DNA from: Serripes groenlandicus
Taxonomy: Eukaryota > Mollusca > Bivalvia > Cardiida > Cardiidae
Direction of reading: 5' to 3'
DNA length: 64,000 nt
NCBI GenBank assembly: GCA_031761405.1
Contig: JASEVX010000006.1
Location: 28,715,627 to 28,779,626, forward strand
Shown: positions 45,301 to 55,734 of the stretch, one piece after another
How positions within the stretch are numbered: the stretch's first letter is position 1
Layout: the number at the start of each line of letters is the position of its first letter
Notes under the pieces: generated by a model
Databases searched by the model: none
Told to the model about the DNA's origin: nothing
Seen by the model: only the letters and a program-made list of their open reading frames with translations
Made by a program: the position numbers and the translations under genes

Positions 45301-46057
45301 GTAATGTGATTGCTGAAGGGTACACTCTATTCTTACCGAGGAATGAGTGTTATAGTAGTTAAGGTCTGATTTTAATGTGATTACTGAAGGGTACACCCTA
45401 TTCTTACCGAGGAATGAGTGTTATAGTAGATAAGGTCTGATTTTAATGAATTACTGAAGGGTACACTCTATTCTTACCGAGGAATGAGTGTTATAGTAGA
45501 TACGGTCTGATTGTAATGTGATTGCTGAAGGGTACACTCTATTCTTACCGAGGAATGAGTGTTATAGTAGTTAAGGTCTGATTGTAATGTGATTACTGAA
45601 GGGTACACTCTATTCTTACAAAGGAATGAGTGTTATAGTAGTTAAGGTCTGATTTTAATGAACTACTGAAGGGTACACCCTATTCTTACCGAGGAATGAG
45701 TGTTATAGTAGATATGGACTGATTTTAAAGAATTGCTGAAAGGGTACGCCCTATTCTTACAGAGCAATGAGTGTTACAGTAGATAAGGTCTGATTTTGAT
45801 GAATTGCTGAAGGGTACATCCTATTCTTACAGAGCAATGAGTGTTACAGTAGATAAGGTCTGATTTTGATGAATTGCTGAAGGGTACATCCTATTCTTAC
45901 AGAGCAATGAGTGTTACAGTAGTTAAGGTCTGATTTGAATGAATTACTGAAGGGTACACCCGAGGATTGAGTGTTATAGTAGTTACGGTCTGATTTTAAT
46001 GTGATTGCTGAAGGGTACACCCTATTCTTACAGAGGAATGAGTGTTGCAGTAGTTCA
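42395..46057 (+). repeat. Satellite array, ~70-bp unit, about 52 copies
   Basis: Unit: TTAAGGTCTGATTTTAATGA, ATTACTGAAGGGTACACCCT, ATTCTTACCGAGGAATGAGT, GTTATAGTAG (70 bp). Variant classes differ at the second block (GAGATTGCTAAAGG at the left edge, AATTACTGAAGG, GTGATTGCTGAAGG) and the third (CAGAAGACTGAG, CCGAGGAATGAG, CAGAGCAATGAG). Edge units are the most diverged. Groups of several units recur in the same order, a sign of block-wise amplification. The unit length is not a multiple of 3 and no coding role is seen. Confidence 0.96.
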
Positions 46058-46136
46058 GACCTTCAATGCAACATGTTAACTAAACTTCTGTCTAATAATA
46101 ATCTGCTTCCGGCAACATGGAACGGCCTATGTTATC

Positions 46137-46299
46137 TTAACCCTTTCCCACATAAAGTACAACTAATCTGCAGCTTACACCTATGAAAACTATAGAAAAT
46201 ATCTATGAATGATAGTTTATTTATAAGATGGAGTTGAAATCGTTTTGATAAAATGAGAATTCGTTCATTATGATGCGTGAAAATGCGGGAAAGGGTTAA
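46137..46299. mobile_element. TTAA MITE, diverged copy
   Basis: TTAACCCTTTCCCACATAAA ... GAAAATGCGGGAAAGGGTTAA, 163 bp, interior decayed (CTAATCTGCAGCTTACACC). Confidence 0.75.
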
Positions 46300-47161
46300 C
46301 TGCTGTACAAACAGGCCATGCGTGTTTACTTTTGTTTTGAAAAGTATATCCCCCCCCCCCCCCCCCATACATTCGCTTTTAACCGGATTTTACGACTAAA
46401 TTCCATACTGATGCTGATGTGCTACATATACACAAATAACTACGTTAATTAAGTTTCGCAGTTGTTTACCCTGTCATGTATTAACAGTACCTGATTACTA
46501 TTCTGTGCGTATACCAGATTTGACGATACCGCGTAAAAGGTTGTCTCCAACTGACCCTTTACATTTAAATTTTCATGAGAAGGTTCTCGTTTTTCTTCTC
46601 TCCAATGATATCGCACGATTCAACAATCGCTCGCTTCTGCTATCAAAATGCAATCGGAACACTCGGCAATCACCACTTATCTATTAGGTTTACCTATGTA
46701 GATTATCTCCCTTTGTTGATACATAACGATTCGTTGGAGGCAACATTTTAAATGGCACACACAACGGTTAACCTTAGATGACCTGAATAAGCAATCATCA
46801 GATCTTTCCGAGCAGTTGGTACACCAGCAAAGCTTATGTCTGGTTTAATGAGACTGAAACAATACATACACTACAGTCGTATGTATGCAAAGTATAAATA
46901 TTTCGTAATTAGTCGCCGGTAGAATATTTGAAGTCCCTTTTCAGATTTCACATGAGAGAATAGGTTGTTGTTAGGATTAACTAAATTTAAATGCCGTGAA
47001 AATTAAACTGTTGCGATCGGTCTGGGGCTTCAGGAACGTTGGAGAAGTAGGGAAAATGTAAAAAGAAATAACAATTGCAGCTTATGTTGATGTTTTTATT
47101 GTTAAGAAGTTGAAAGATCATATCAAAAATAGTAAATATTATGAAACTGGCAATTGGAAAA
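46300..47161. other. No gene seen; C17 run
   Basis: A run of 17 C lies at 46350-46366. The rest shows nothing I can support. Confidence 0.45.
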
Positions 47162-47598
47162 CAGGAGGACCTTGTTGGCCCTATATCGCTCGGCTGAGTG
47201 CAAGAGCTCACACGTATACACATTAAAGACATGAAGAATCAACGGAAAATTTGACAGCAGGCAGAAATATTTTGAAGTTTCTGCCTTATCATATTGAGAA
47301 ATATCAATGTTAAATCAACTTCCACCAAGTAGTTTCTGTGTGTTTTACAAATTGCACCCACTCGAGCAAACTTGGTGGAGGTTCAGAGAGGTTCAGTCAA
47401 GGAACATTTTAAAGAAATTATATAAGAAATCCTGACAGGACGAATTTAATAGTTATTCTTTTTTTGTGAACAACTGTAAAAGTGGGGCCATGCAAGGAAC
47501 ATCCATTCCAAGTTTTATCAACTTGCAGCGAGTGGTTTTTGAATAGAGCTACGGACAGTCCAATAGATCATCTAGAGCCTTTGGCTCAGGTGATCTTA
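47162..47598 (+). mobile_element. HINE-like element without core array
   Basis: Starts ACAGGAGGACCTTGTTGGCC and CTATATCGCTCGGCTGAG. Ends with a hairpin AGATCATCTAGAGCC..GGCTCAGGTGATCT and TAAAA. Its end matches that of 12204-13267. At about 440 bp it lacks the tandem core and could be a short derivative. Confidence 0.65.
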
Positions 47599-48116
47599 AA
47601 ACAACTTAGGTTGCAGGACCACAAAAACACTAGTTTATTGCATACATAATTTCTTGTAATTTAGGCACAGTCTCACCCTAAAATGCGTTGTATGTTTACA
47701 GTAATTGGAAGGCAACTCCGAAAAACTCCAGGCCAAAAACACTTCGTTATAATACATTTTAAAAAGAAAGAATATTTCCAATGTTTTAAGTTTTCGTTAT
47801 ATTAATCTCGTATTTCAAGATTTTTCATCCTATTTAAGGTAAAAAGTAATGAGTTACTCGTCTCGTCAATCCGATTGGCAGTAGATCCAAGTGTTAAAGT
47901 GTCATTAAGAGAACAGCATTGAAGAACGTCAGTTTCTCTTTTTAGTAGAAGCTTCGTCTTACTGAGCATTCTTTTAAGACTCGAAGAGTTGTCTTGATTT
48001 GTGTATATTTTAAATAATGTTAATGCATGGTTCTCTTAAATAGGAAATTGTATGGACTGTTTCTTATCTAGTTCCTACGGTGGCACAGATGTGACATGTG
48101 TATATTTTTATTTAGC
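47599..48116. other. Unique sequence, nothing recognised
   Basis: No gene or repeat supported. Confidence 0.4.
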
Positions 48117-48370
48117 TCGTGCGCACGACATACTAAGTCGTGCGCACAACATACTAAGTCGTGCGCACAACATACTAAGTCGCGCGTACAACATAATAAG
48201 TCGTGCGCACGAGATAATATGTCGTGCGCACGAGATAATTAAGTCGTGCGCACGAGATACTATGTCATGCGCACGAGATACTAAGTAGTGCGCACGAGAT
48301 ACTAAGTCGTGCGCACGAGATACTATGTCGTTCGCACGAGTTACTAACTCGTGCGCACGAGATAATTAGT
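48117..48370. repeat. 21-bp minisatellite with a self-complementary core
   Basis: About 12 copies of TCGTGCGCACGAGATACTAAG and variants. The 12-mer TCGTGCGCACGA is a perfect palindrome and CGTGCGCACG alternates purine and pyrimidine. The left half of the array has CACAACATACTAAG units; the right half has CACGAGATA units. It is open on the plus strand as a heptapeptide repeat SRAHNIL, because 21 is a multiple of 3; I see no gene around it. Confidence 0.95.
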
Positions 48371-49009
48371 GTGCAATTTCAGCCAATCTGTGTATAAGAT
48401 GTTTTATATCATGAAAAGTATGGTTTGTTTGATAAAATGAATATAAAAGCATGTATATCTTTATTATATTCATACTCAATAATAAATGTTATAAATAATT
48501 CTTTTTTTGCACCTTGTAAATTTTGTTTCACATATGATGACATATGATGACATATATTACAGTCAATCTGTGGAATCAGCCATTTCATGAAATGGATAAA
48601 ATCTTTAGCCTTGTCGTGAAATGACTTTGTCATATGTAATTAATCTTAATAAATGCAAGCTAACTGGATTGTAGAATAGGGGCTCATTACAATGATTGCT
48701 TTGATCATAGTGTAAGTGATGCAAACTTTCACTAATTGTGTGCTTAAAGAGATAAGTATAAAATAGACCAATCATCATTTTTAATTGGATTATCATAATT
48801 GGTTCACAAAAACAAAAACATTATTGTAAATACCTTCTTTTCCATTTAATGATTGCTTTGAACTTAGCCGAAGTAAAGCAAACTTTCATTGTGTTCTTTA
48901 ATTGCTCGGTCATCAATATTCATTCTTTTAAAAGAATGTGTTTAACTTTTCTTTAATTATTGCTATAATCGTACTGTTTGTTTTTAGCAATATAATTACT
49001 CATTATTGT
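48371..49009. other. Unique AT-rich sequence, nothing recognised
   Basis: No repeat family seen. Lies upstream of the promoter-like sequence at 49010. Confidence 0.4.
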
Positions 49010-49040
49010 TATAAAAACCCTTGCTTCTGTATGTTCATTA
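49010..49040 (+). promoter_or_regulatory. TATA box and initiator-like site before the integrase gene
   Basis: TATAAAAA at 49010-49017 and TTCATTAC at about 49034-49041 are 24-30 bp apart, the normal TATA-to-start distance. The ATG at 49067 follows with a good context (A at -3, G at +4). This would leave a 5' leader of only about 30 nt. Confidence 0.45.
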
Positions 49041-49066
49041 CATTTTGAAATCTTAAGTCATACAAC

Positions 49067-50098
49067 ATGGATCAGACAACAGTTGAACTTAAATTCAATG
49101 AAGCTTTGTTTGCGAAGTATTCACAGTGTGAGAAACATATTCTTCCAAGAAACATTTACTATCAGACAATCACCGACCTGAGGTTAGCAGCTGACCTTCA
49201 AACGAAGAAATCGAGACACCAGTACTACCTACTGTCTAAATATGAACTACTACAGCGCGGCGATGTTGAAAAGCTGATCAAGAAAAGACAATCACCAGAA
49301 GATCGTCCGGTTTATTATGCTACCATAGAAGATACCTTCGATATAATCCAGAAGGCTCACATATATACTGGACATGGACATGGTGGCCGTGACAGAATGA
49401 TGAAACACCTCAAAGAAAAGTATGCCAACATAACGAAAGACTCCCTTGAATTGTTCAAGTCATACTGTCTCGTCTGTCAAGAGAAGAGAAAACGTCCGAT
49501 GACCAAAGGCGTCGTTGTTAAACCTATCCTATCCAGTGAGTTTATTTCCCGAGCCCAGGTTGACCTCATCTACATGCAGTCTCTACCTCAAGGACAATGT
49601 AAATGGGTTATGGTGTACCAGTATCATCTTACGAAATTCGCCTATCAACTACTAGACATCTTCCTTCTCTTTGGTGCTCCTGCAATCCTGCAGAGCGACA
49701 ATTGGTCCGAATTCACCGCCCAGGTCATCACTGAGCTTAAAGAGCTATGGCCACAGCTCGATATGGTTCACGGAAAACTAAGATATCCCAAAACCAGGGC
49801 TCAGTGGAGAGAGCGAACGGCGACATTACGGACATTCTCGTAGCCTGGATGAGTGACAACAAAACCAATGACTGGACAGTTGGCCTTAAGTTTACACAAC
49901 AACAGAAGAATTGTTTACACCATTCCGGTATAAACCAGACACCTTACAAAGCGCTTTCTGGCGAAAATCCAAAAGTGGGACTAACGTCTACAAGTTTACC
50001 AACTGAAATTCTGGAAAAACTACAGTCTGAAGATGATCTTCGCTATCTTCGACCAACAACCCCAGGCTACCCTACTCTCTGCTACAACGCCTACCACT
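49067..50098 (+). pseudogene. KRBA2-like integrase, frameshifted
   Basis: A retroelement-type DDE integrase of the kind often annotated in molluscs as KRAB-A domain-containing protein 2-like. Codons 1-258 are open. An HHCC zinc-binding module lies at about residues 95-142 (AHIYTGHGHGG ... CLVCQEKRKRP). The catalytic core begins at about 165 with QVDLIYMQS (first Asp), and LQSDNWSEF at about 210 holds the second Asp (W where G is usual). Just before this, the segment between HLTKF and YQLLDIF looks shorter than family members by roughly 15 residues (from memory of the family). One base appears lost near 49793. After it the reading continues in the next frame with QGSVERAN (the catalytic Glu), WTVGLKF, HHSGINQTPYKAL and PTEILEKLQSEDDL to the stop at 50098. 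Both frames keep high similarity, so the break looks recent. The gene has a promoter-like sequence upstream and runs straight into the 33-bp minisatellite. Confidence 0.88.
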
Positions 50099-50968
50099 AA
50101 CGAAGGGCCACTAGCTGCCACGCTTACCACTACTGAAGGGCCACTAGCTACTACCTCTACAGAAGAACCACTAGCTGCCACGTCTACCTCTACAGAAGAA
50201 CCACTAGCTGCCACGTCTACCACTAAGGACTGTCCACTAGCTACAACGTCTACCACTAAGGACTGTCCACTAGCTACAACGTCTACCACTACGGACTGTC
50301 CACTAGCTACAACGTCTACCACTAAGGACTGTCCACTAGCTACAACGTCTACCACTAAGGACTGTCCACTAGCTACAACGTCTACCACTACGGACTGTCC
50401 ACTAGCTACAACGTCTACCACTAAGGACTGTCCACTAGCTACAACGTCTACCACTACGGACTGTCCACTAGCTACAACGTCTACCACTAAGGACTGTCCA
50501 CTAGCTACAACGTCTACCACTAAGGACTGTCCACTAGCTACAACGTCTACCACTACGGACTGTCCACTAGCTACAACGTCTACCACTATGGACTGTCCAC
50601 TAGCTGCCACGCCTACCACTACGGACTGTCCACTAGCTACAACGTCTACCAATAAGGACTGTCCACTAGCTACAACGTCTACCACTAAGGACTGTCCACT
50701 AGCTGCCACGCCTACCACTACGGACTGTCCACTAGCTACAACGTCTACCACTATGGACTGTCCACTAGCTGCCACGCCTACCACTACGGACTGTCCACTA
50801 GCTACAACGTCTACCACTAAGGACTGTCCACTAGCTACAACGTCTACCACTAAGGACTGTCCACTAGCTACAACGTCTACCACTACGGACTGTCCACTAG
50901 CTACAACGTCTACCACTATGGACTGTCCACTAGCTACAACGTCTACCACTACGGACTGTCCACTAGCT
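50078..50968 (+). repeat. 33-bp minisatellite, 27 copies, open on both strands
   Basis: Unit CTAGCTACAACGTCTACCAC, TAAGGACTGTCCA (33 bp). Four leading units are variants (GAAGGGCCA, GAAGAACCA); 23 then carry GACTGTCCA. The plus frame 50033-51034 is open for 333 codons and would give 11-residue units TTSTTKDCPLA, rich in Thr with one Cys each. The minus frame 51063-50020 is open for 347 codons (units VVASGQSVVVD). The stop codon of the integrase (TAA at 50098) lies in the first unit. The order of the K, T and M variants (TAAGGAC, TACGGAC, TATGGAC) repeats in blocks. It is followed by a run of 10 G. No signal peptide or start context supports real translation. Confidence 0.93.
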
Positions 50969-50978
50969 GGGGGGGGGG

Positions 50979-53629
50979 GATATATATTGGCAAAGTTGTG
51001 TGATTCATCTGTCCAAACAACCACGATAAGTTGATCTGTGATTTCATAACAGCCGATAAGCATAGACAGATAGAACAGATTACAGTGATGATTTGCTAAT
51101 TAGTTAAGAATGTTGATAGAATATTGTATAATAGTGCACGTATATAATCCTAGGGTTACAGACAAGAAATAGATGTTTACACTTCGTGTCATCTACATAC
51201 GTTATAAACATTGTTAGCTGGTCTTTAAGCTCGTCATAGGTTGGATGGGAGCGCTTTGTAACATTACTATGGAAACAATTCCGTCCTTAGTGGCACGTGA
51301 AAAAGATCTGAGAGAATAAAATCAAACTATGTCATATCAAAGTACAGTCCAACCTGTGTTTAAAAAACACAAATTGGAAGAGAACAATCCGGTCTTTGTT
51401 CACATGTGGCCTTTAATTACAGGAGCATATGTCGAAAATGAGTAATTGGGAAATTAAAAGCGTGGTTATAGACAGGGAATTGCACAGGTTTGACTGTATA
51501 CAATATGCATCCTTTTTGAAAATGGAAAAACAATATTAAAGTATACAACAAGAGAAAGTTGATGCAACGCATCAATGTCGTCGGATATCCATAGTGCAGT
51601 TATGCATAACACTAACATTATAGTAGTTGAATAAACAGTTATCAACTGAGGGGCATATTGGAACATCAGGGGTGGGGTCAAGTGAAAATGTATCATAACT
51701 TGCATTGTTTTGTCAACGAAGTGAATGATAATTGAAGCCTTTCAGTGTTTATGATCAATCTCCATTCCAAAGTAGGTTGACCATACACACAACCAACTAA
51801 TTATTGATCATAAACAGTAATGGAAATGAGTAATCTTGCCAATCATTAGTCTTAGTATGTATACAGTGCTTTCATTAAGGAATAATTATAAGTTTTGTGA
51901 ATTCCACATACACTTTTCAATGTTTGTCAGAATATTTAAATTTTATTATTTTTCAATAAAACCACAAAACAGATACTTTAGGATTTGCATGCAATAGCAC
52001 GTCATTTTACCTTTCCTCTTTTAAAGTCAACAGTGGACACCTTTGCAGCAATCTACTTTTAAAACAATGAGATAAGGGTTAAATCGCTGAAGACATGAGT
52101 TTTCTCTTTTTCTCAAAATGATATTAGATTAGCATCCTAATTATATCATACTTTAACAAATGTTGAAATGTAGTCGAATATTTATAAATAAGACCACCTT
52201 CGAAATATAATATCAACTAAACAGTTAAATCTCATTGAAATGGTTGTATAATTTAAACTTAATTTCGAACATAAACTTAGCCCTACAACATGTTAATTTA
52301 TTTTAATTCTTTCCTTCCTTTTTTATAATGAAAACAACAAATTACTCATGTTTTAAAATTATATTATGATGAGCGCCCTTGTGTCAATGATGCATAACAA
52401 TATGCAGATCGGAAGCAATATGCCTTTAGGAAATTAAATGACACATTTAAAATTGTCAAGGACGAAATAATGTTGTACGAAAGACCCGAATCTTTCTTAT
52501 TCGCAGATGTGTCGTTCTTGAAACTCTCTTTATAGGCAGAGAGTGTTCGTTCAAAGTCATTTTTCCATTAAAACCAGTTTTATCTCGGTTTGTTCTTTTC
52601 TTCATTTGTTTCGAACCAAATAAACATTTAAATCACCTATAATTTACTATTTGTAAGTGAGCGTAAAGAGCGGCTCTCTGCAAAGGAGATTAATATACGC
52701 AGTTGGTATTCGCGAGTCACGCAGGTGCGCGTAAGTAAACAAATTAGACTGCGACGTAAAGGTTTGTAGTTATCGCCTTTTGATTACATGTAGTATATAG
52801 TGTAAAATAAAGTATACCAGTCTAGCTAATAGGGACTGTTTTGTCTTCGTAAATAAAACAAAAAAACATAAATGCGAGTCAAAATAAAGAAACTGAAAAT
52901 ACCTAAAACATCGGAATATTTATTTCATTTTAGACGTGTCATTACTTAGTGTTTTTAAACAAACACAATTGTAATATGTTCAAGACATCTAAATGTGTTT
53001 CTTTCTAATAATAATCCCATGTGATTTCAGAAAACTTATTAAAAATAGAAGTCGCGGGATTCTGGCCGGCGACTAATAAATATCAAATGTTGTGTTAGTC
53101 ACACAGGCTTGTTGTACTTAATCCAATATTACACCTCGCGTCGCGAAGTACTGGAGCCATTCTAAAACGGACCAAAGATAACATTGCACTATACAAGGAC
53201 ACATTATGGTGCAGATAACCCTTGTTTACATACACACAAGCTACAGCATATATACACAAACATATGGACAAATTCGATGAATATAAGGATATTTATTGAA
53301 TATACTTGAACACGTTGAGGCAAAAGGAGAAATTGCTCATCATGAATGTCGTCTGCTACAGACGCGCCAAACCATAACACTGCTTGAAACTGTCTCATTT
53401 TACCATATCAGATGATCGTTAAGGGGCCCTTTATGATGTAGTCATGGCTACAATGTCATACTGTCACATTACCCAATCAATAGGGACCTCTATTTCATAG
53501 AATAGCACATCAGTTAATGGTTGAAATGACCTCTATAATGTATTCATTAAATCAGGGTCAAATCAATGGCATAATACCGTATCAATGAATAAAGGACCAT
53601 CTTGAGCGTGTTATTGACATTGGCTATAT
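50979..53629. other. Long stretch without recognised genes
   Basis: AT-rich, no coding motif, no repeat array. At about 53285-53370 there is a MITE relic (GAGGCAAAAGGAGAAATTGC, GTCGTCTGCTACAGACGCG) without ends. The open frame at 51466-51705 (minus) has no motif. Confidence 0.45.
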
Positions 53630-53660
53630 CAGGGACGTAGATAAGATATATACGTCCCTG
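53630..53660. repeat. Small hairpin CAGGGACGTA...TACGTCCCTG
   Basis: Ten-base arms around an 11-base AT-rich centre. The ends resemble the CAGGGGCGTAG termini at 61332, so it may be a collapsed terminus-only MITE. Confidence 0.6.
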
Positions 53661-53738
53661 GCTATATATACAATGTTTACTTTTATAGCCCAGTTATCAA
53701 GACCCCCAGTTAATCAGTAACCCTCTAACCCTGTCCTT

Positions 53739-53965
53739 TTAACCCTTTCCCTCATATAACAATTCTGCAGCAGACGACTTTGAACATATTTTGACAAAAA
53801 ATAGAAAATCTCTATAATTGAATGGATAACCTATGACTTAAAGTGGAAAACATTGTGGGAAAAGGAGAAATTGCTCGTTTTGAGCAATTTCTTTTGTCGC
53901 TATGTTTTCAAAAAGCCATCTGCTGCAAAGGCGTCGGAAAGCGTCTATATGGGGGAAAGTGTTAA
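53739..53965 (-). mobile_element. TTAA MITE, full length
   Basis: TTAACCCTTTCCCTCATATA ... TATGGGGGAAAGTGTTAA, 227 bp, hairpin GAAATTGCTCGTTTTGAGCAATTTC. Confidence 0.88.
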
Positions 53966-54343
53966 ACTCTTGTTACAGTTGGACATCAATAATAACGTGT
54001 GCGCATGTCTAGTTGTGTCTTCCCTGTATGCCCAAACGTACACGCTTAAAAAGAAATAAGTAGGTTGCTAGGCAAATTACATAATCTTATTTAAGTCCGC
54101 AAAATTACTTGCATACATTCAGTAAAATGATACCGGTCAACAAATTCAATGTAGATGAATGTATGCCTGATTTCTCATTTATTTCTCCAAAATGAACTTC
54201 CTTTAAAATGAAAAAAAAAAGAATATTGACTACGGAATACCTAATACAAAAAAGACAAATTGTCTTCATGAACAATTTCTACTGTTGTTACATTACTTTA
54301 AAATGACGTCTACATGTATATCAGAGGAGACACACCGGACGAT

Positions 54344-54544
54344 TTAACCCTTTCCCTCATACGACACTTCTGCAGCCGACGATTTTGAACGTATTTTGTC
54401 AAAACATAGAAAATCCCCATAATTGAATGGATAACCTATGACAAAAGGTGCACGTTTTGTGCAATTTCTTCTTTTGTCACTATGTTTTCAAAAAGCCGTC
54501 TGCTGCAGAGGCGTCAGAAAGCGTCTATATGAGGGAAGGGTTAA
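54344..54544 (-). mobile_element. TTAA MITE, internally deleted
   Basis: TTAACCCTTTCCCTCATACG ... TATGAGGGAAGGGTTAA, 201 bp. The left half of the central hairpin is lost (GACAAAAGGTGCACGTTTTG). Confidence 0.88.
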
Positions 54545-54689
54545 GATTATCTTAGATCTCGATGCGCTCTGTCATGTGCTAATCGAATAAACATATCAAA
54601 TTACTTATTGAATACACTCCCTTCGTATAACTTAAAAGGTTAACATTTCCCAATATATAGTCGTTTTTAACGCATCTTCAGTCCATGAC

Positions 54690-54834
54690 TCGCTCATACT
54701 TGGCAATTTCTTCTTTTACCACAATGTTTCAAATTATATTCAGTATTTTTATTTTCACATATTTAGATTGTCGATGCTTGTACTAGATTACTTTAAAGTC
54801 GTCTGCCGATTTGTTGTATGTGGAAAAGCGTTAA
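54690..54834. mobile_element. TTAA MITE relic
   Basis: GGCAATTTCTTCTTTTACCA, ACAATGTTTCAAATTATATT, AAAGTCGTCTGCCGA and the end TGTGGAAAAGCGTTAA; 5' end lost. Confidence 0.5.
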
Positions 54835-54879
54835 TCTACGCATCCGTTATGAATGCACCCGTTCACAATAACAATGGGT

Positions 54880-55045
54880 CACCTCTGGTTGGAAGTAGTG
54901 TAAATAGGAGACGCAGTACAAACGCTCATTGTGAAGTACCCTCGGGCAAGGCATATTTTATAGCCTTCTACTAGTTTGTTTACTTAGGGACAATGAGTGA
55001 GTGAACTGTCACCGTGATATAACTGAAATAATGTTGACCAAATGG
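54880..55045 (+). mobile_element. SINE fragment, 3' part
   Basis: CCCTCGGGCAAGGCATA, CTAGTTTGTTTACTTAGGGA and GTGAACTGTCACCGTGATAT, AACTGAAATAATGTTGA match the body and tail of the 31098 SINE type on the plus strand. Confidence 0.65.
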
Positions 55046-55371
55046 TGGAGGACCATCATTGAAATACTCCCGTACTTTAATTTAATTTTATTTCATTTAG
55101 CCGTGCAATAATGGACTTGTTCAGTTTTGCATTTGGAAGAAGTCACAGTCAGATTTAGGAATAACCAGATAATGGACTGGTGGTACAGGCTTCACAAAAG
55201 CGGTCCCAGCAGGCTAAGGGTTAACAACTGCACGCCGTTAGTTTTAGTTTAAACTTATTTATTTTAAATCGATTAGGATATATTAATCACGGTCAATGTC
55301 TGCTTTATGGAGACATAACCAGTATTCGCGTCGTTTGTGTGGATAAATCTCAAATGCAGAACCCGCTAATC

Positions 55372-55440
55372 ACATGATTTGAACCCGGACCATTTGGTAC
55401 GAGAGGCCGACGCTCTACCACTGTACCACTGTCGTCACTG
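55372..55440 (-). mobile_element. tRNA-like SINE head with A and B boxes
   Basis: The minus strand reads TGGTACAGTGGTAGAGC (A box, full match to TRGYNNARNGG) and, about 43 nt later, GGTTCAAATC (B box match). Acceptor, D and T stems do not pair as in a true tRNA, so it is a tRNA-derived SINE or tRNA pseudogene, not a functional tRNA. The body downstream on the minus strand is not recognised. Confidence 0.6.
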
Positions 55441-55504
55441 TCTTGCACCGTTGTTGCGCTGTATGAATTAACGCTTGTGTAAACTATACCGAGATGAATT
55501 TAAC

Positions 55505-55734
55505 TTAACTCTTTCCCTCATATAGACGCTTTCTGACGCCTCTGCAGCAGACGGCTTTTTGAAAACAAAGTGACAAAAGAAGAAATTGCACAAAACGTGC
55601 AATTTCTCCTTTTGCCACAATGTTTTCCATTTTTTGTCACAGGTTATCCATTCAATTATGGAGATTTTCTATGTTTTGACAAAATACGTTCAAAGTCGTC
55701 TGCTGCAGAATTGTCGTATGAGGGAAAGGGTTAA
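55505..55734 (+). mobile_element. TTAA MITE, full length; founder of the tandem array
   Basis: TTAACTCTTTCCCTCATATA ... TATGAGGGAAAGGGTTAA, 230 bp. Hairpin GAAATTGCACAAAACGTGCAATTTC. It keeps the ATTCAATTATGGAGATTTTC segment that the internal array units lack. Confidence 0.92.

Noticed and set aside
42082..46057. CRISPR-like array (regular ~70-bp repeats)
   Set aside because: Units are contiguous with no unique spacers, the context is eukaryotic, and no cas genes are present; it is a satellite.
48052..48288. Heptad-repeat peptide (SRAHNIL units)
   Set aside because: Translation of a 21-bp minisatellite; no gene signals around it.
50020..51063. 347-codon minus-strand frame as a Val/Ser-rich repeat protein gene
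   Set aside because: Antisense shadow of the 33-bp minisatellite; no start context or flanking coding sequence.
55372..55440. Functional tRNA gene on the minus strand
   Set aside because: A and B boxes match but the acceptor and T stems do not pair; better explained as a SINE head or tRNA pseudogene.
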